DNA of 64,000 nt, from contig CM055107.1 of NCBI GenBank assembly GCA_029204225.1, positions 3,030,706 through 3,094,705 on the forward strand, written 5' to 3'. A model generated the notes under the pieces. The model was not told the origin of the DNA and searched no databases. It worked only from the letters and a program-made list of their open reading frames with translations. This DNA comes from Diphasiastrum complanatum. Lineage: Eukaryota; Streptophyta; Lycopodiopsida; Lycopodiales; Lycopodiaceae. A program made the translations under genes and the position numbers. Below, piece after piece: positions 52,324 to 64,000 of the stretch (position 1 is the first letter of the stretch; every line of letters begins with the position of its first letter).

Positions 52324-53517
52324 ATGACCAAAACCATATCTCGTGTCTATCGTAGAACCACCAAAAAAAAGAAAATTGCATACGAGATTGGCCAAGGTAA
52401 GAAAATGATGGATCTCCTTTTCAATTCCTCATCAGGTTCGTTCTGGAAGAAGTTCCTTCCACGATCACCTCCACCACAAATTACAGACCTCAGCACTTGG
52501 GTCACATATGCCACATCATTGTACACCATCCCAAACACCCCTCCTCTTCCCACCTCTTGTGTCACGGATACTTTTGACATATTTACTAACGACCTTATAG
52601 AGAAGGCCATCACACGACTCCATTCCCATAAAGCCAAAGACATTGATGAGCTAGAAGCTGAACTTCTAAAGTATGCTCCTGACATCCTCTCACCATTCCT
52701 CTCCATTCTTTTCAACCGAGCTGTCACCTCTGATTTTCCATCTCCATGGTCCACAAACCTCATTCACCCTATCATAAAGGCGGGGACCCCATGAAAGTTG
52801 ACAACTACCGCACCATTATGATCAGCCACCTCTTCGCCAAAGTCTATGGTTCTATCCTACAGTCAGAGATTAGTATAGAGATGGATGCCATATCACTTTA
52901 TGCCATTGGACAGGCGGGTTTCAGACCAAGATATACTACATCGTATCATATCTTAACTTTGAGGTCCATTATTGAGGAGGCTAAGGCCAAGAGAGAACGT
53001 GTATATTGTTGCTTTGTGGATTTGCAAGGCCTTTGATTCTGTGCCTAGGCATCTATTGATACAGAGACTTCACGATCGGGGCTTTCAAGAGGATACTATA
53101 CAGGCAGTAGTAGCATTGTACAGGCGTGTGGTTGGCAGGGTCCGACTATCAAGAGTTATTTCACCGGAGGTGGTTAGTACTATTGGGGTCAAACAAGGAT
53201 GTCCACTCTCTCCTACACTTTTTGGTCTTTACATTGACGAGCTGGAGCATGTTATACAGAGAGATGGAGGGGAGGGATGTACATTGGGCAACCTCATTAT
53301 TGCTATCCTCCTGTATGCTGATGATGTGGTTTTGCTTTCACGGACGAGAGAGGGTTTGCAACGACACTTAGACGCTCTTCTTTCTTTCTGCACACAGTGG
53401 GGTTTGTCAGTGAATGTGGCCAAGACTAAGGTCATGGTGTTCAACACCTCTAGGTCTTTCATGATGCGGCAGGAGCTTCTATGGGATGGTCATCCACTGG
53501 AGGTTGTTGATTCATAA
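52324..53517 (+). pseudogene. LINE reverse transcriptase
   Basis: The lead-in reads AITRLHSHKAKDIDELEAEL and LSPFLSILFNRAVTSDFPSP. RT motifs follow in three frames: VDNYRTIMI, GQAGFRPRYTTSYHI, KAFDSVPRHLL, GVKQGCPLSPTLFGLYIDEL and the catalytic YADDVVLLS. Frame changes near 52790 and 53030 and a TAA at 53515 inactivate it. Confidence 0.9.
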
Positions 53518-54670
53518 ACATATCTAGGGGTACTATTCTCGGGGCCCATGTTCAACATGAGACATCCAGCTATTTCTTGGGTACGGAAGGGCTATGCCTC
53601 GCAGGTAGATTTGGAGAGACTTTGCTTCACTTCACACATCAAAGATGCGACCAATAAGTGCCGACTCTTTGACACTATGGTTGTGCTCTCAGCTATGTAT
53701 GCTTCCGAGATATGGAGTACTGGCCTGACAGCTACTGATTGGACATATACCTCCCGGCTCCAGATTCGTTTGCTCTCCGGTATGACACGGGCTAAGCCCT
53801 CAATACCACACCTAATTATACTGGCGGAGTTCGCGGTCCCCCCCACTCAGATTGAGGCCTTATTCCATATTGTGACTTTTATACAGAGGCTGGATGATCT
53901 TCAAGACAAGGGTACACACTATGCTGTTGCGGCCCTATCCTCATCCCGGCGCCTGCACTCAGAGGGACACCTTTTCTCATGGTATTCTCAGGCTTGTCGT
54001 CTCCTCTCCATATTGGGTATCCAGATCACTGACCTACCTGCGGGCACTCATCAGTACATTAGAGGCCTCCTCTACAGATCCGTAGAGGATCTGTATATGA
54101 TCATATCGTACACATTTTCTATGTCTTGATCCAGCTGGCTAACCCATACTATCTGGTTACTTGCTGAGGAGTATATCACACAGATTACGGATAGAGATGA
54201 ATCAGTTTCGGGTTTCTTCACATCAGCTGGCCATTGAGACCGGCAGATACAGTGGCACCCCACGAGAGGACCGGCTTTGTAGCATGTGTTCTATGCATGA
54301 GATTGAGGACGAATCACATTTCCTCTTCAGATGTCCAGCCTACTATGAGATTCGGGGGAGGTACTACTGCTTATTCAGAGAGCACCCAGTGACACTTTCT
54401 ACCTTGCTATCCTATAAGGACCCCAAATGTGAAGCACTGATGATCCGGGAGATGTCAGACTTGAGAAGGAGGAGACTAGATACTAATACACACTCCTTGG
54501 TACAGTTGAGCATCAGTGAGTGCATATCCCGTCGGAGACAGAGATCTGACAATTCAAATGGAGAGGCTGAGATTCCAGATTCTTCTATGCATCGGCAACA
54601 ACGACCATGTCGACGGCCAAAGAGACAGTCAGCCATTAGGCCCCAGCCCAGATGGACACGGCAGCAATGA
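53518..54670 (+). pseudogene. LINE C-terminal region with CCHC zinc-finger
   Basis: After RT, two open stretches continue the protein. The second contains DRLCSMCSMHEIEDESHFLF followed by RCPAYYEIR, the Cys-Cys-His-Cys finger typical of the C-terminus of many LINE ORF2 proteins. A stop near 54129 separates the two. The final stop is at 54668-54670. Confidence 0.8.
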
Positions 54671-54896
54671 CGACACCGACAGCCTACCCGACGACAGCGG
54701 TCCATGGCAATGACACCTTCACAACATACCATTCACCAATACTTCCAGGCTAATAGGCATCATGCTATTCAATTCTAGGCTGTCAAACCCTGACTAGGCC
54801 AACCATCTTTAGGCTTTAGGCATTATAGTAGCAATTTATAGATGATTGAGTCCTTTTCTGAGTCCTATGTACCTTGGGGTATTCAAGAACATTAAT

Positions 54897-55387
<491 letters not shown>

Positions 55388-56468
55388 GTGCCTCAACCTC
55401 TACTGCCTCTACACCTGTTGCTAGTGCTCCCTCCGGCCTCCCCCATACATCTGGCTATCTCCCCTCCTCCTGTCCCCCTCTGGCTGCCCCTACCTCTACC
55501 CAAGGGTGGCCTCCCTTTGCCTTGCGTGTCTGCGTATTGGGACCCTGCGGTCCTAAACCCTGGGATGGCCCTACCCACTAGGACGATGTCTGGCCAACGG
55601 CCTCATGCGATGCTCCGCTCCACTCGACAGCTCAAGAACATAGGGTAACAGCTGGTGACTTTTGATCGGAGCCAGGGACCGTTTGATCCAGAGCAGTGTC
55701 GATTGAGGGAGGATCAGCTGAGGCCCATGATGTGGTTGAGCATCCACGGGCGTAGCACCGGCGACTTGCGATGATTGGCCTAGAGAGTCCTCGCACGGGA
55801 CTGTTCTCAACATCCGCATGCGAGCGGAATTGGAGCACCTGGGCCTTGTACCACACGGAGATGATGAACATGCTATCGATCGAGCACAGTGCAGGTGGTT
55901 GGTGTTTGTGAACACCAACGGACAAATGTTGAGACGCACACACGCAAAGGGTGCCGAGATGATTGAGGTGATTCACTGTAGACTTTGATGTTCGAGCTAT
56001 TTTTTGACGCATTAAACTGCTTTTGTTCTGCTTGAATCGCAAGATACTCACTTGTCAACACTGTTTCTTTGTGGTTGTAGGTGAACCCTAACTCCTGCAT
56101 GGTCGACTCGTCAGCTGCTGCTCCTCGGGCACCACTTACGCAGGAGGAGCTGGATGATGACAAATAGAGAGATGTATAGGCAGGCTGAGGTAGAGGCACT
56201 TGCTTTACGGTGGCAGAGGAGAGCAACTAGGGGGCGGGAGAGGGCTGAGGAGTGGGATGATGAGGGCTCAGAGGGGGGAGAGGAGCTCGGGGATGATTAT
56301 CTGGAGGAGGAGTGGGTAGAGGAGGGGGATACAGAGGGAGAGGACATGAGTGGAGCAGAGTCACAGGGGGCTGACTTGGCCGATCTCTTGGTGGACCCAA
56401 AGGTGGAGACAGAGGCAGAGCCGACATTCCTTCCCATAGGCATAGGGGGCAACCCATACGTTCCATGA
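55388..56468 (+). pseudogene. unidentified GC-rich coding relic, two exons, acidic C-terminus
   Basis: The base composition is much richer in GC than the neighbours. One exon candidate ends ...GQMLRRTHAKGAEMIE/GTGATT at 55967 and the next starts at 56081 after GTGGTTGTAG, in phase 0 (NPNSCMVDSSAAAPRAPLTQ). A frameshift near 56155 leads to REMYRQAEVEALALRW and a strongly acidic Glu/Asp/Gly tail ending GIGGNPYVP. It may be part of a transposon, but no family was recognised. Confidence 0.4.
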
Positions 56469-56659
56469 GGGGGGGTTTGAGTAGAGTTTAGGCCTTTTGG
56501 CAAAACAACCATGGCATGCGTCAATCCACAGATTTCATTGAGCAGGGCCCACAAACTCATTGAGTACAGATATGTGTAGAGGACTAAGGTAGGTGGGTAT
56601 ACCTGGGCCGATGGGCCATACATGCTCAGTGTACTCCAACCATCACGGGTGGAGCTCTG

Positions 56660-58715
56660 GGTCATCCTCATGTCTGGAAGAGCGCCACAGGGGGTGCAGC
56701 ATGTGGGCTATGACATGGATAGGTTGGTGGAAGTAGTCCCATCTGCTCTCCCAAATTTGCATGATCATGTCCTTCTTGTGACATACAAATTGCAATCATG
56801 TATTGTCAGTGTCTCGCAGCACAAAAGAAACTTCGAAATGCAACCAACTTGAATCAGATAAATTACAAGATATTGCAATCATACCTGTCATCGTCCAAGT
56901 CACATCATTGGATGGTCCATGAACTCGTAAATCAGACCAAGAGTGCACCCCTCACAGTCTACAAGCCGCAACACATAGAAAATGGGTCATAGGACCCCCA
57001 CAAGCTCTCCTGCCTAGCTCCAAAAAACCTCACCATACACGGTGGCCTGGAAATGCAATGCATCTGCACTAATACCTTTGAAGGGCTGGAACTCGTCACT
57101 AGCAACTATTCTCTGCAAATGGTCTTTCATTGCCAACAATCGCTCCAAGACCAAGAAATAGGAGGCAAAGTGGCTGGGTGCCGGAGTGGCAAAAAGGTGC
57201 GGAAAAAGGCCAGCACGCGCTTCTTCCTGGTAACAAAGCTGACCACGGGCATGGCCTAAGACATGATCTGCAACACGAACCGACAACCAAAAATTTAGAG
57301 AAACACCAAGAAGGGTTAGAAGCTGAGAGCAACATGTGAAGCATAGATAGATGGCAAAGCATGCGAAAAAAATTTATACCTGGCGTATCCATGCAAGAAC
57401 GCAAAGAATGTGGATGAGGAGGTCTATGGAATGTGCAACACATCTACCTCGTCATATTCTCCCCCATCTACCTGCAATTCATGGCGTTGTCTGTGACAAC
57501 TTGAACCACGTGCTCCACCCAAATGCCATGAATCACATCCCTCACAACCTCCCAAATGATGGGTCCCCCGCCTTGAGTGGCATCCACGCCATGCATGAAA
57601 ACTGTGCCGAGTAGGCAAGAGACCAAGATATTGATCATGGATCGCCAACGAATGCCAGTCCATCCATCACTCAATATCGAGCATCCATACCTGTCACAAA
57701 ACATCCATCAGCCATATGCAAAAAGAAAAGAAAACAGGACTCGCAAAACGAAATGTACGCAAAAAGTTTAAGGATGCTGGACATACCTCTCTCAAGTTGT
57801 GCGAACAAAGCTCAGCTCTCGCGTGATGGTCTGCTCCTCTTGGTGGATCCCTTGCAATGCCTCTCCTGGGTGGTCTCCAACTAGCATCCACTGAAGCAAC
57901 TAACCGAATAAGCTCTATGAAAGCCCAGGTGTCAGCAATAGAAAAGGGAATGCCACACTCATAGAAGAACCGACCGACCTGTCTGGTGCACTGGGCATGC
58001 AGCTCTCTTTGCCAACCAGAACGCTCCAGTGTCTACTATGACTTGGGCCTAACTGCCCTCTGCACCACATGAGGTGCCCGTCGTCAAGCAGCGAGTGTGG
58101 ATGTGGTAGATGTTGGGCGATCTGTGGATGTCCGACTGTGGAGCGTTAGGTGCTGGATCCCCCCCCCCCCCCCTGGCAGAATCTGCAATGGCAAATGGTG
58201 CATAGGGAAGGGTTTGCCACTGAACTAGGCCCTACTACTACGGCTGGAACTGGAGGAGCTAAACTTGGACCATGTACTGGCCCCAAACCACCCTCTGCCC
58301 GTGATGTGCCTGCTCCTGCACCTGTGCTAGGCCCTACCACTGATGTGCTTGCACCTGCACATGTACTAGGCCCTACCACTAATACTGACCCTTGAACAAA
58401 GGTATTTGTTAGTCTGACTGGCTACGTGGAGGTACCATCAAGCCCGTACATGTCCATGAGCCTCTACACATCCTCATCAAAAATCCTGGGACAAGCAGAT
58501 ATGCCCATCTGGCCCTATGAGCCGTACCAAGTGAGCTCTGAGCCTAGTAAGCGATCCAGTGAAGATCCCACCACAGTATATACATCTCCATCTGCGGGTA
58601 CCTGAGCCTCTAAATGTAGCCACATCCCCCTGTGTGAGCTCAACCTCAGCCCACAAATGCCCCTACCAGCAACCGGCATGGTATTAGCAAGAGAGCAGTC
58701 CTGCAAAAGAAACAA
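56660..58715 (-). pseudogene. hAT-family transposase pseudogene, copy A (DUF659)
   Basis: Read on the minus strand: a Gly/Ala/Pro-rich N-terminal part, then RFFYECGIPFSIADTWAFIE (about 58000-57900). DUF659 follows: SILSDGWTGIRWRSMINILV and VVQVVTDNAMNC, 57704-57468. Next come the THSIDLLI segment, a 112-bp intron (57268-57379, CCAG/GTATAA to GTTGCAG/ATC), ERLLAMKDHLQRIVASDEF, FYVLRLVD, and after a further intron MQIWESRWDYFHQPIHVIAH. This order is that of plant hAT transposases. Stops and frameshifts abound, and no hAT C-terminal dimerisation domain was found. Confidence 0.78.
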
Positions 58716-58744
58716 ACGAGCAGATGTTCAATGCAATGCCCAAA

Positions 58745-59625
58745 ACCCTAAACATCCGCATAAGCATTACACTGCATTGAATTGGCCAAACAATTGTGAG
58801 AAGAAAGCATCCAAAGAAAACCCTTAAAAAAATTGTGTTTAATTGTTGGAATCAATTTGAAAGCATCCGACAACCTACTACTCATTACAACGAACATTAC
58901 AACCATTCCCTCACGGTCTACAAGCCGCAACACATAGAAAATGGGTCGTAAGACCCCCACAAGCTCTGTTGCCTGGCTCCAAAATTTCTCTCCATAATAC
59001 ACGGTGGTCTGAAAATGCAACGCATCTGCACTAATACCTCTGAAAGGCTGGAACACGTCATTGGCAACCATCCTCCGCAAATGGTCTCGTACTGCCAACA
59101 ATCACTCCAAGACCAAGAAATAGTAGGCAAAGCGGGTAGATGTTGGCTTCCTCAAGTCCAACGACGAGAAAGTGCAGAACAAGGCCAACAAGCGCTTCTT
59201 CCTGGTAACAAGGCTGACCACGCAAAAGGCCTAAGACATGATCTACAACACAAACTGGCAACCAAAAGTTTAGAGAAACGCCAAGAAGGGAGCAACATGT
59301 GAATCATGGAAAGATGGCAAAGCAAGCGAAGAAAATTATACCTGGCATATCCATGCAAGATCGTAGAGGTCATGGATAAGGAGGTCTATGGAATGTGTAG
59401 CACATGGTGTCCACACAATGGTGGGGTGCTCTCTCATCAAAATGTCTCACATCTGCCTGCAATTCGTGGCGTTGTTTGTGACAACTTGAACCACATGCTC
59501 CACCCCAATGTCCTCAATAACAGCCCTCACAGCCTCGTAGATAAAGTCAGTTGTGATGGGTACCCCGCCTCGAGTGGCATCCACTCCACGCATCAACAAC
59601 AGCATAGGCATTTCTCCCTTTTTAT
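58745..59625 (-). pseudogene. hAT-family transposase pseudogene, copy B (5'-truncated)
   Basis: A second copy, head-to-tail behind copy A. It starts inside DUF659 (about 59625, VDATRGG and VVQVVTNNATNCRQ on the minus strand), keeps the same intron (59243-59341, 99 bp) and continues through LLAVRDHLRRMVANDVFQPF and FWSQATELVGVLRPIFYVLR. Its 58915-59130 part is nearly identical to 56935-57150 of copy A. Confidence 0.78.
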
Positions 59626-59639
59626 TGGCAAATGGATAT

Positions 59640-60624
59640 TCACCAACTCTCTTAAAGATTCCTTCAACCCTTGATTATCTCCCTATTATTTTGTCTCTTT
59701 TTTCTACAAATTCATGTGATCTGCATTGTACAGGCCCAACATTTGGGAGGTATCCGAATGCGATACAAATCCTCCATAGATCGCCATAGAACCTTCCTTG
59801 AATTAATTGGGGACCAACATGTTTTTTTACGCCTATCCTTCAAGAAACATGAACTTATTCAAGGCCAACCTCTTCTTGAGAACTTTCTACTCAATATTGT
59901 CTCCCTTTAAGATTTTAGAAAAACCTTAGCCTTGTCACTTATTTGATTACAACTTCTTGATACTACAAAAGCTTTTGATATTTTCCAGCCTAGTCTACTT
60001 TGGTCTTCTATTCTAGTGAACTATTCAATCCAAGACTTCCTATTAATCTTGAGCTATTTCACCTGCTATCCTAGAAGGTCATGTTCAACAACATCATTGG
60101 TGGCTTGTACAATGTCTACTACAATGGAATAGTCATCTCGTTTATGAGGCCACATGAGAACCTTAGGATGCCTTTGCACATACTCTTGTACCAACTTGAT
60201 GTCTCTAGGCCAATTTCCTATTGAAGTACAATTAATTTGATCTGCTCTAAAAGGGGTGCACTTCTATTGGAGCCCTGATTTTTTTCATCTTTTGGAACCT
60301 TCTAGGATGTTCCTAACTGGTATAAATGAGAACCAAAAATTCTCAATTTTCATGTTATTGATTTTGGTTTCATGAATGAGGGAGCTCCATTTTGGAGATC
60401 TTAGTTGAAGATACACCTCAGCTATTTGTAGCCTATCATTTTAATTTGTCATTTTTGTACATAATTTGATGCCAATATTTGTGGTTGAATTCATAACATG
60501 TGTCAACCACTCAGTTTGAAATTATGGAGCAACTTCCCTAGGGGTGTAACCTTGTGTTTATAAATCTCATATAAGCACAAATATAAAGAAGGGGAGAAGA
60601 GAAATACAAAATTTAGCAACGTAC
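59640..60624. other. spacer with an unassigned minus-strand open segment
   Basis: A 65-codon minus-strand frame, 60263-60066, preceded by an AG, reads ADQINCTSIGNWPRDIKLVQ and HPKVLMWPHKRDDYSIVVD. It is protein-like but unassigned. It could be a transposon exon or, less likely, a downstream exon of the BRCT-BAH gene. Nothing else is supported. Confidence 0.35.
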
Positions 60625-61073
60625 CTCAACACAATCTCCGATGGAATAATCAACACCAGCATATGAAACAACTTTAAAATATAATTGGTTTATAGGTTTG
60701 TGTTTGACATGAGTAGGATCATGTAGCTGCTTGGTTCTAACATTTGCAAGTGAAACTTCAACGGGAAATGAGAATCCCTTCCCCACCAAAGTAAAAGCTG
60801 GATCAATATTACACGTTTGGAAACTCTTTTCTATAGCATTTTTCTTATGACAAGAAGAATCTTGGACAACCTTTTTAAGAGCAATTGGCTTTCTTGTTGA
60901 TTCATTTGATGGTTTGGTGGTAACGTTTGACAAGCCTTTGACGTGTCCTTGTGCGTGTGCAATATGAATATGGCAATGTGCTAGTCTTTGTTGTTGTTCT
61001 CCTTGGACACCGTCTTGAGGTTGTAGGAGTTCCAAGAGTGTCCCGTGAAGAAGACTTTCTACCATCCATTTCT
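60625..61073 (-). CDS. BRCT-BAH protein, exon with BRCT end and BAH start
   Basis: After an acceptor CTGCAGTCAG the exon gives EKWMVESLLHGTLLEL, the conserved Trp-containing last helix of a BRCT domain. A linker of about 110 residues follows, then NQLYFKVVSYAGVDYSIGDC, the typical opening of a BAH domain. It ends GAG/GTACGT at 60625 in phase 0. The 449 nt fit the phase-1 exon at 62630-62780. BRCT domains bind phosphopeptides and BAH domains bind histones or nucleosomes, so a nuclear chromatin or DNA-repair role is inferred. The rest of the BAH domain was not found to the left; transposon relics lie there. Confidence 0.62.
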
Positions 61074-62629
61074 CTGACTGCAGAAGTACATAAGCTCGTT
61101 CTTGAGAACAAAAAGGAAAACTTATAATTAATGGTTATTAAAAACTCCTAACAAAGGCCAAACTTAGTATAACAAAATGGCAAACTGTGACTTACACTAC
61201 TTGCAAACAAACATTGACAAATGACAAAAGTACTTGTAAGTTAATTGTATTAGAAAATGAAAAACAATCTAAGAAGATGAGAAGATGAGTTTTGGGACAC
61301 ATCACAGATCACCAATTAAAACTTCAGTATGCTCAAAAACATGATTACAATGCCATTGTACATTTATCCGGATAGGAATTTGTGGCACTTACTAAATAAT
61401 TCTGAACAAAAATGGGTCCCAAAAAAGGGGACTAAATAGAACGAATGTTTTCAAATGTATTTTCTAGAAACATTTTGAACATTGGTTTCCACTTTCAGAA
61501 GAATAATTGCTGCAACTATGGATGTTAGCTCCATACGTAAGAAATACGTATGACAAGAAGACAAAATAGAGAGTTTGCACAATAGTTGCAATGGTTCATG
61601 CATCACAAACAAAACTTAAGGTACCCTTCTAGCAAAACTAGCACCACTTTGCATCTAGTACATGTAGGCTACAGCAACAACAAAATGTTCATTTCCATCC
61701 ATGAACAAAAAGGAAACCATGTTATCTATCAAAGGCTGCAACAGAGAAGGGCTTTCAAATAGTAGACATAGAATCTATGTCAGGGAAGAATTAGTTACTT
61801 TTTGACGGAAGATAACTAAGATTCTTAACGATACACAACCTCATGCTCACTAGATTGTTGTCATTGTTTAAAGGACAAAATCCTACTATTCGGTAATATA
61901 ATAACTATATGCAAGATGTGTCTTTAAACTCATCCACTGATAATCTTTATACTCGTTGGCTAATCATCCTAGATACTGATTTGGAAAAGTTTTATGACTA
62001 GTTCATTTTGGCAAAGAAGCCTCAATTGTTTTTGTCAACTTTTCTTCAACTCTATAGAAGCATTTACTCGAGTGATAGCTTGAAACTGTTACTTCTTAAG
62101 TTTTGATGAGGAACTTGTGGATTCTTGACAAGGACCTAAAACAAAACACACTTGCCTTTAAAGGCATCAATCCAAGGATCCACAAAGGCCCCCTCCTTTC
62201 CAAAACATTGTCATTCAAATGCAAAAAGAATAATGCTGGTACAGAGTATGCAGTCCAAGCAACAAGCAATCACCATCCTAAGCATCAGTAAATGCTCGAT
62301 GTAAACAACATGCAATAGGTAACTTTCAAGACACCCTCAAAGTGTCAAAATAAATCAGAACACCCCTTCTCATTTGACATGTTGCAACTTCCTAGCTCTT
62401 ATGGGATACCGAAAGAGAAAAGTACCATTGAAAATTTATCTTGCGTGCCATGCTAAGTTCTCAAATCATCTCTTACCCCCTTTCCACTCTCTCTCAACCC
62501 ACCTGTCACTAGTGAGAACTGAAATTATTGACTTTCAAAATTTTATTTAACATCTTAGCACTACTTTTATTCCATGTCAATTTATACGATTCCCATGTTG
62601 CAAGTGAAAGCTTAAGTTGCAGAACATAC
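61074..62629 (-). other. intron of the BRCT-BAH gene
   Basis: A 1.56-kb interval between GTATGT (62629) and CAGTCAG (61074). No other feature was recognised inside. Confidence 0.55.
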
Positions 62630-62780
62630 CACAATAGGGCACATTAAGGTTTGTTGCTGAATGTCTCACACCACGCGGAACCTTGTTAATATCCTCAACG
62701 ACAATAATTTGAGAAACTCTTGTACCCAACTTCTCATGTTGTACAATTCTCGCTCTTTGTAAAATCTGACCTCCTCCAAG
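62630..62780 (-). CDS. BRCT-BAH protein, central BRCT exon
   Basis: Acceptor TTTTTTTTGCAG and donor TGTG/GTATGT enclose 151 nt: LGGGQILQRARIVQHEKLG, then SQIIVVEDINKVPRGVRHSA and NVPYC. The Gly-Gly turn and the hydrophobic IIVV strand are BRCT hallmarks. Phase 0 at the start, phase 1 at the end. Confidence 0.65.
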
Positions 62781-63204
62781 CTGCAAAAAAAAATTATAAA
62801 CAGGTCAGAAAGTAAACCAAGATGGTTCCCAAAACCTTGACTTGATTGTTAAACGGTGATCTTGGATTCAACACTAGCTTGGAGTCACCATATGACATAT
62901 AATGTATTACAACTACAAACTAAGAAAACTAGCCATCACATGCATATAACAAAATTGTAAACCTAATAAGTCAAAAAAAGTATAAAATACCATATCTCGA
63001 AAATTCTATCGAGGTACATAACGACTAGAATTAATCTATTCGAACTTCACTCAACAAAGCTTTAGCTTTACTGTAGAATTTATATATCCAAGTTTTTATG
63101 TTTCACCTAGGACTTCATAACTTAAATGATGTTTAGTATAAAGTGCCTAAACCGATTCATAGCTTGCAACAATAAAAATTGGTAAAATAAGATAATGGAC
63201 GCAC
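62781..63204 (-). other. intron of the BRCT-BAH gene
   Basis: A 424-bp AT-rich interval between GAG/GTGCGT and TTGCAG. No other feature. Confidence 0.6.
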
Positions 63205-63346
63205 CTCAAGTACTGAAGTAAGTTTTGAGCGAAAACGCACCACTTCCATATATAAAAAGAGCATTCCACCAAAAATCTGACCTTTCCCTAGGCTACGTTC
63301 ATATTGATTGCCAGCTTTTGTTTCTTGATTACAAATAAGCTTGTAC
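63205..63346 (-). CDS. BRCT-BAH protein, first visible BRCT exon
   Basis: YKLICNQETKAGNQYERSLG, then GQIFGGMLFLYMEVVRFRSK and LTSVLE before donor GAG/GTGCGT. The pattern G-x-I-F-G-G-x-x-F followed by K-L-x-x-V-L-E leads straight into the LGGG of the next exon, as in the first half of a BRCT domain. The acceptor AAAAATAG is AT-rich but acceptable. Upstream exons lie beyond 63.4 kb, possibly outside the window. Confidence 0.6.
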
Positions 63347-64000
63347 CTATTTTTAAAAACCTTCAATCATGTTAGAAGCTCAAACTAAAAAATCCACCAC
63401 TCCACTGACTTTTGCCTCCCTGTTATCACACAAAAAGCAACAATAGGAGCCTTGACTCATTACAAACTGCTAGATATTACCAAAGAGAAGCGCTCAACAT
63501 TGGCACACGACATTCAAAGAACCTCCAATGCATTTACTTGACTTCAAATAATTCATCAACTAGTGAGAATAACTCATTTCATCTATCACATGTTTTATCA
63601 AAAAAATTGGTAATAGAAATCTAGCTCTTTAACTTGAGGCTTATTAGGGGACTTATTTGAACAATCTGATGAATGGAAACTAGGAATACGTAGTCAAACA
63701 CCAAAGGCTTGAATGGCATCTTATTACGAGAAATTTTACAAACTAGATAATTGTTTGGAATCCCCATTGTGGCTTCTAGACAAAAATCAATCCACTTCAG
63801 GGTTATGTTCTACCATCAACCTCTAGATCACACTTTAGCACTTGATCCAGAAACTTCATCGTATGACATGTAATTTTCAAAAGTGACGTCTTTTTTAGGC
63901 ACATCATCTATAAAGATACGATCCTTTCAGACGGTCTTCAATAACAAGTAGACGTGACCAGCACGTTGCTCTTATATAAACAGTAAATCAATTGCAAGGC
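63347..64000. other. upstream intron or flank of the BRCT-BAH gene
   Basis: A possible small minus-strand exon near 63830-63915 reads DDVPKKDVTFENYMSYDEVS after an AG, but its donor is weak. Nothing else is supported. Confidence 0.3.

Noticed and set aside
58159-58172. Run of C residues as a functional tract
   Set aside because: A short homopolymer within the hAT copy A N-terminal low-complexity region; possibly a sequencing-sensitive site only.
60625-61073. Identification as ORC1 (BAH start) or NBS1/BARD1 (BRCT)
   Set aside because: ORC1 lacks an upstream BRCT, and NBS1/BARD1 lack a BAH; neither fits the joined exons, so no symbol is given.

Overview
The window looks like nuclear DNA of a land plant with a large, repeat-rich genome. 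Evidence: a seven-exon plant-specific VAN3-binding/FORKED-like gene with introns up to 3.3 kb, Ty1-copia and Ty3 elements primed by initiator tRNA-Met, an APE-type LINE, plant-type hAT (DUF659) relics, and at least seven long AG/CT microsatellites. No organellar or bacterial gene was seen. A fern or gymnosperm would fit the style, but the species cannot be fixed from the sequence.

Layout. 1-7.7 kb: minus-strand Ty3 chromovirus remains in a tandem-LTR arrangement (LTR copies at 449, 1501 and 6798), with a mildly broken pol and no gag. 7.77-14.2 kb: a young, structurally complete Ty1-copia element (two 655-bp LTRs, ATTCA target duplication, one 1317-codon gag-pol). 14.2-17.7 kb: no convincing gene. 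17.8-25.9 kb: the one intact host gene, plus strand; its seven coding exons join into a 472-aa DUF828 plus PH-like protein. 26-36.9 kb: a graveyard with a broken plus-strand Ty3 element lacking integrase, interrupted in gag by a minus-strand copia 3' fragment, followed by a LINE ORF1 relic ending in a pyrimidine microsatellite. 37-42.9 kb: AT-rich relics. 42.9-45.3 kb: minus-strand exon-like segments of an unidentified gene. 45.9-48.1 kb: 5' half of a copia element from the same LTR family as the 30-32 kb fragment. 49.3-50.2 kb: 5' end of another LTR element. 50.4-50.8 kb: an unidentified gene fragment. 51.7-55.2 kb: a LINE with endonuclease, reverse transcriptase and a C-terminal zinc-finger, ending in about 267 bp of (TC)n. 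55.4-56.5 kb: an unidentified acidic two-exon coding relic. 56.6-59.6 kb: two head-to-tail hAT transposase pseudogenes on the minus strand. 60.6-63.4 kb: minus-strand exons of a host-type gene joining a BRCT domain to the start of a BAH domain.

No defence island, CRISPR array or metabolic cluster is present. The most notable points are the BRCT-BAH gene, the unidentified 43-45 kb exons, the uORF whose stop overlaps the VAN3-binding-protein start codon, the repeated appearance of degenerate tandem repeats in LTR-element leaders, and the link between retroelements and AG/CT microsatellites (LINE tails and one array grown inside a copia RNase H reading frame).
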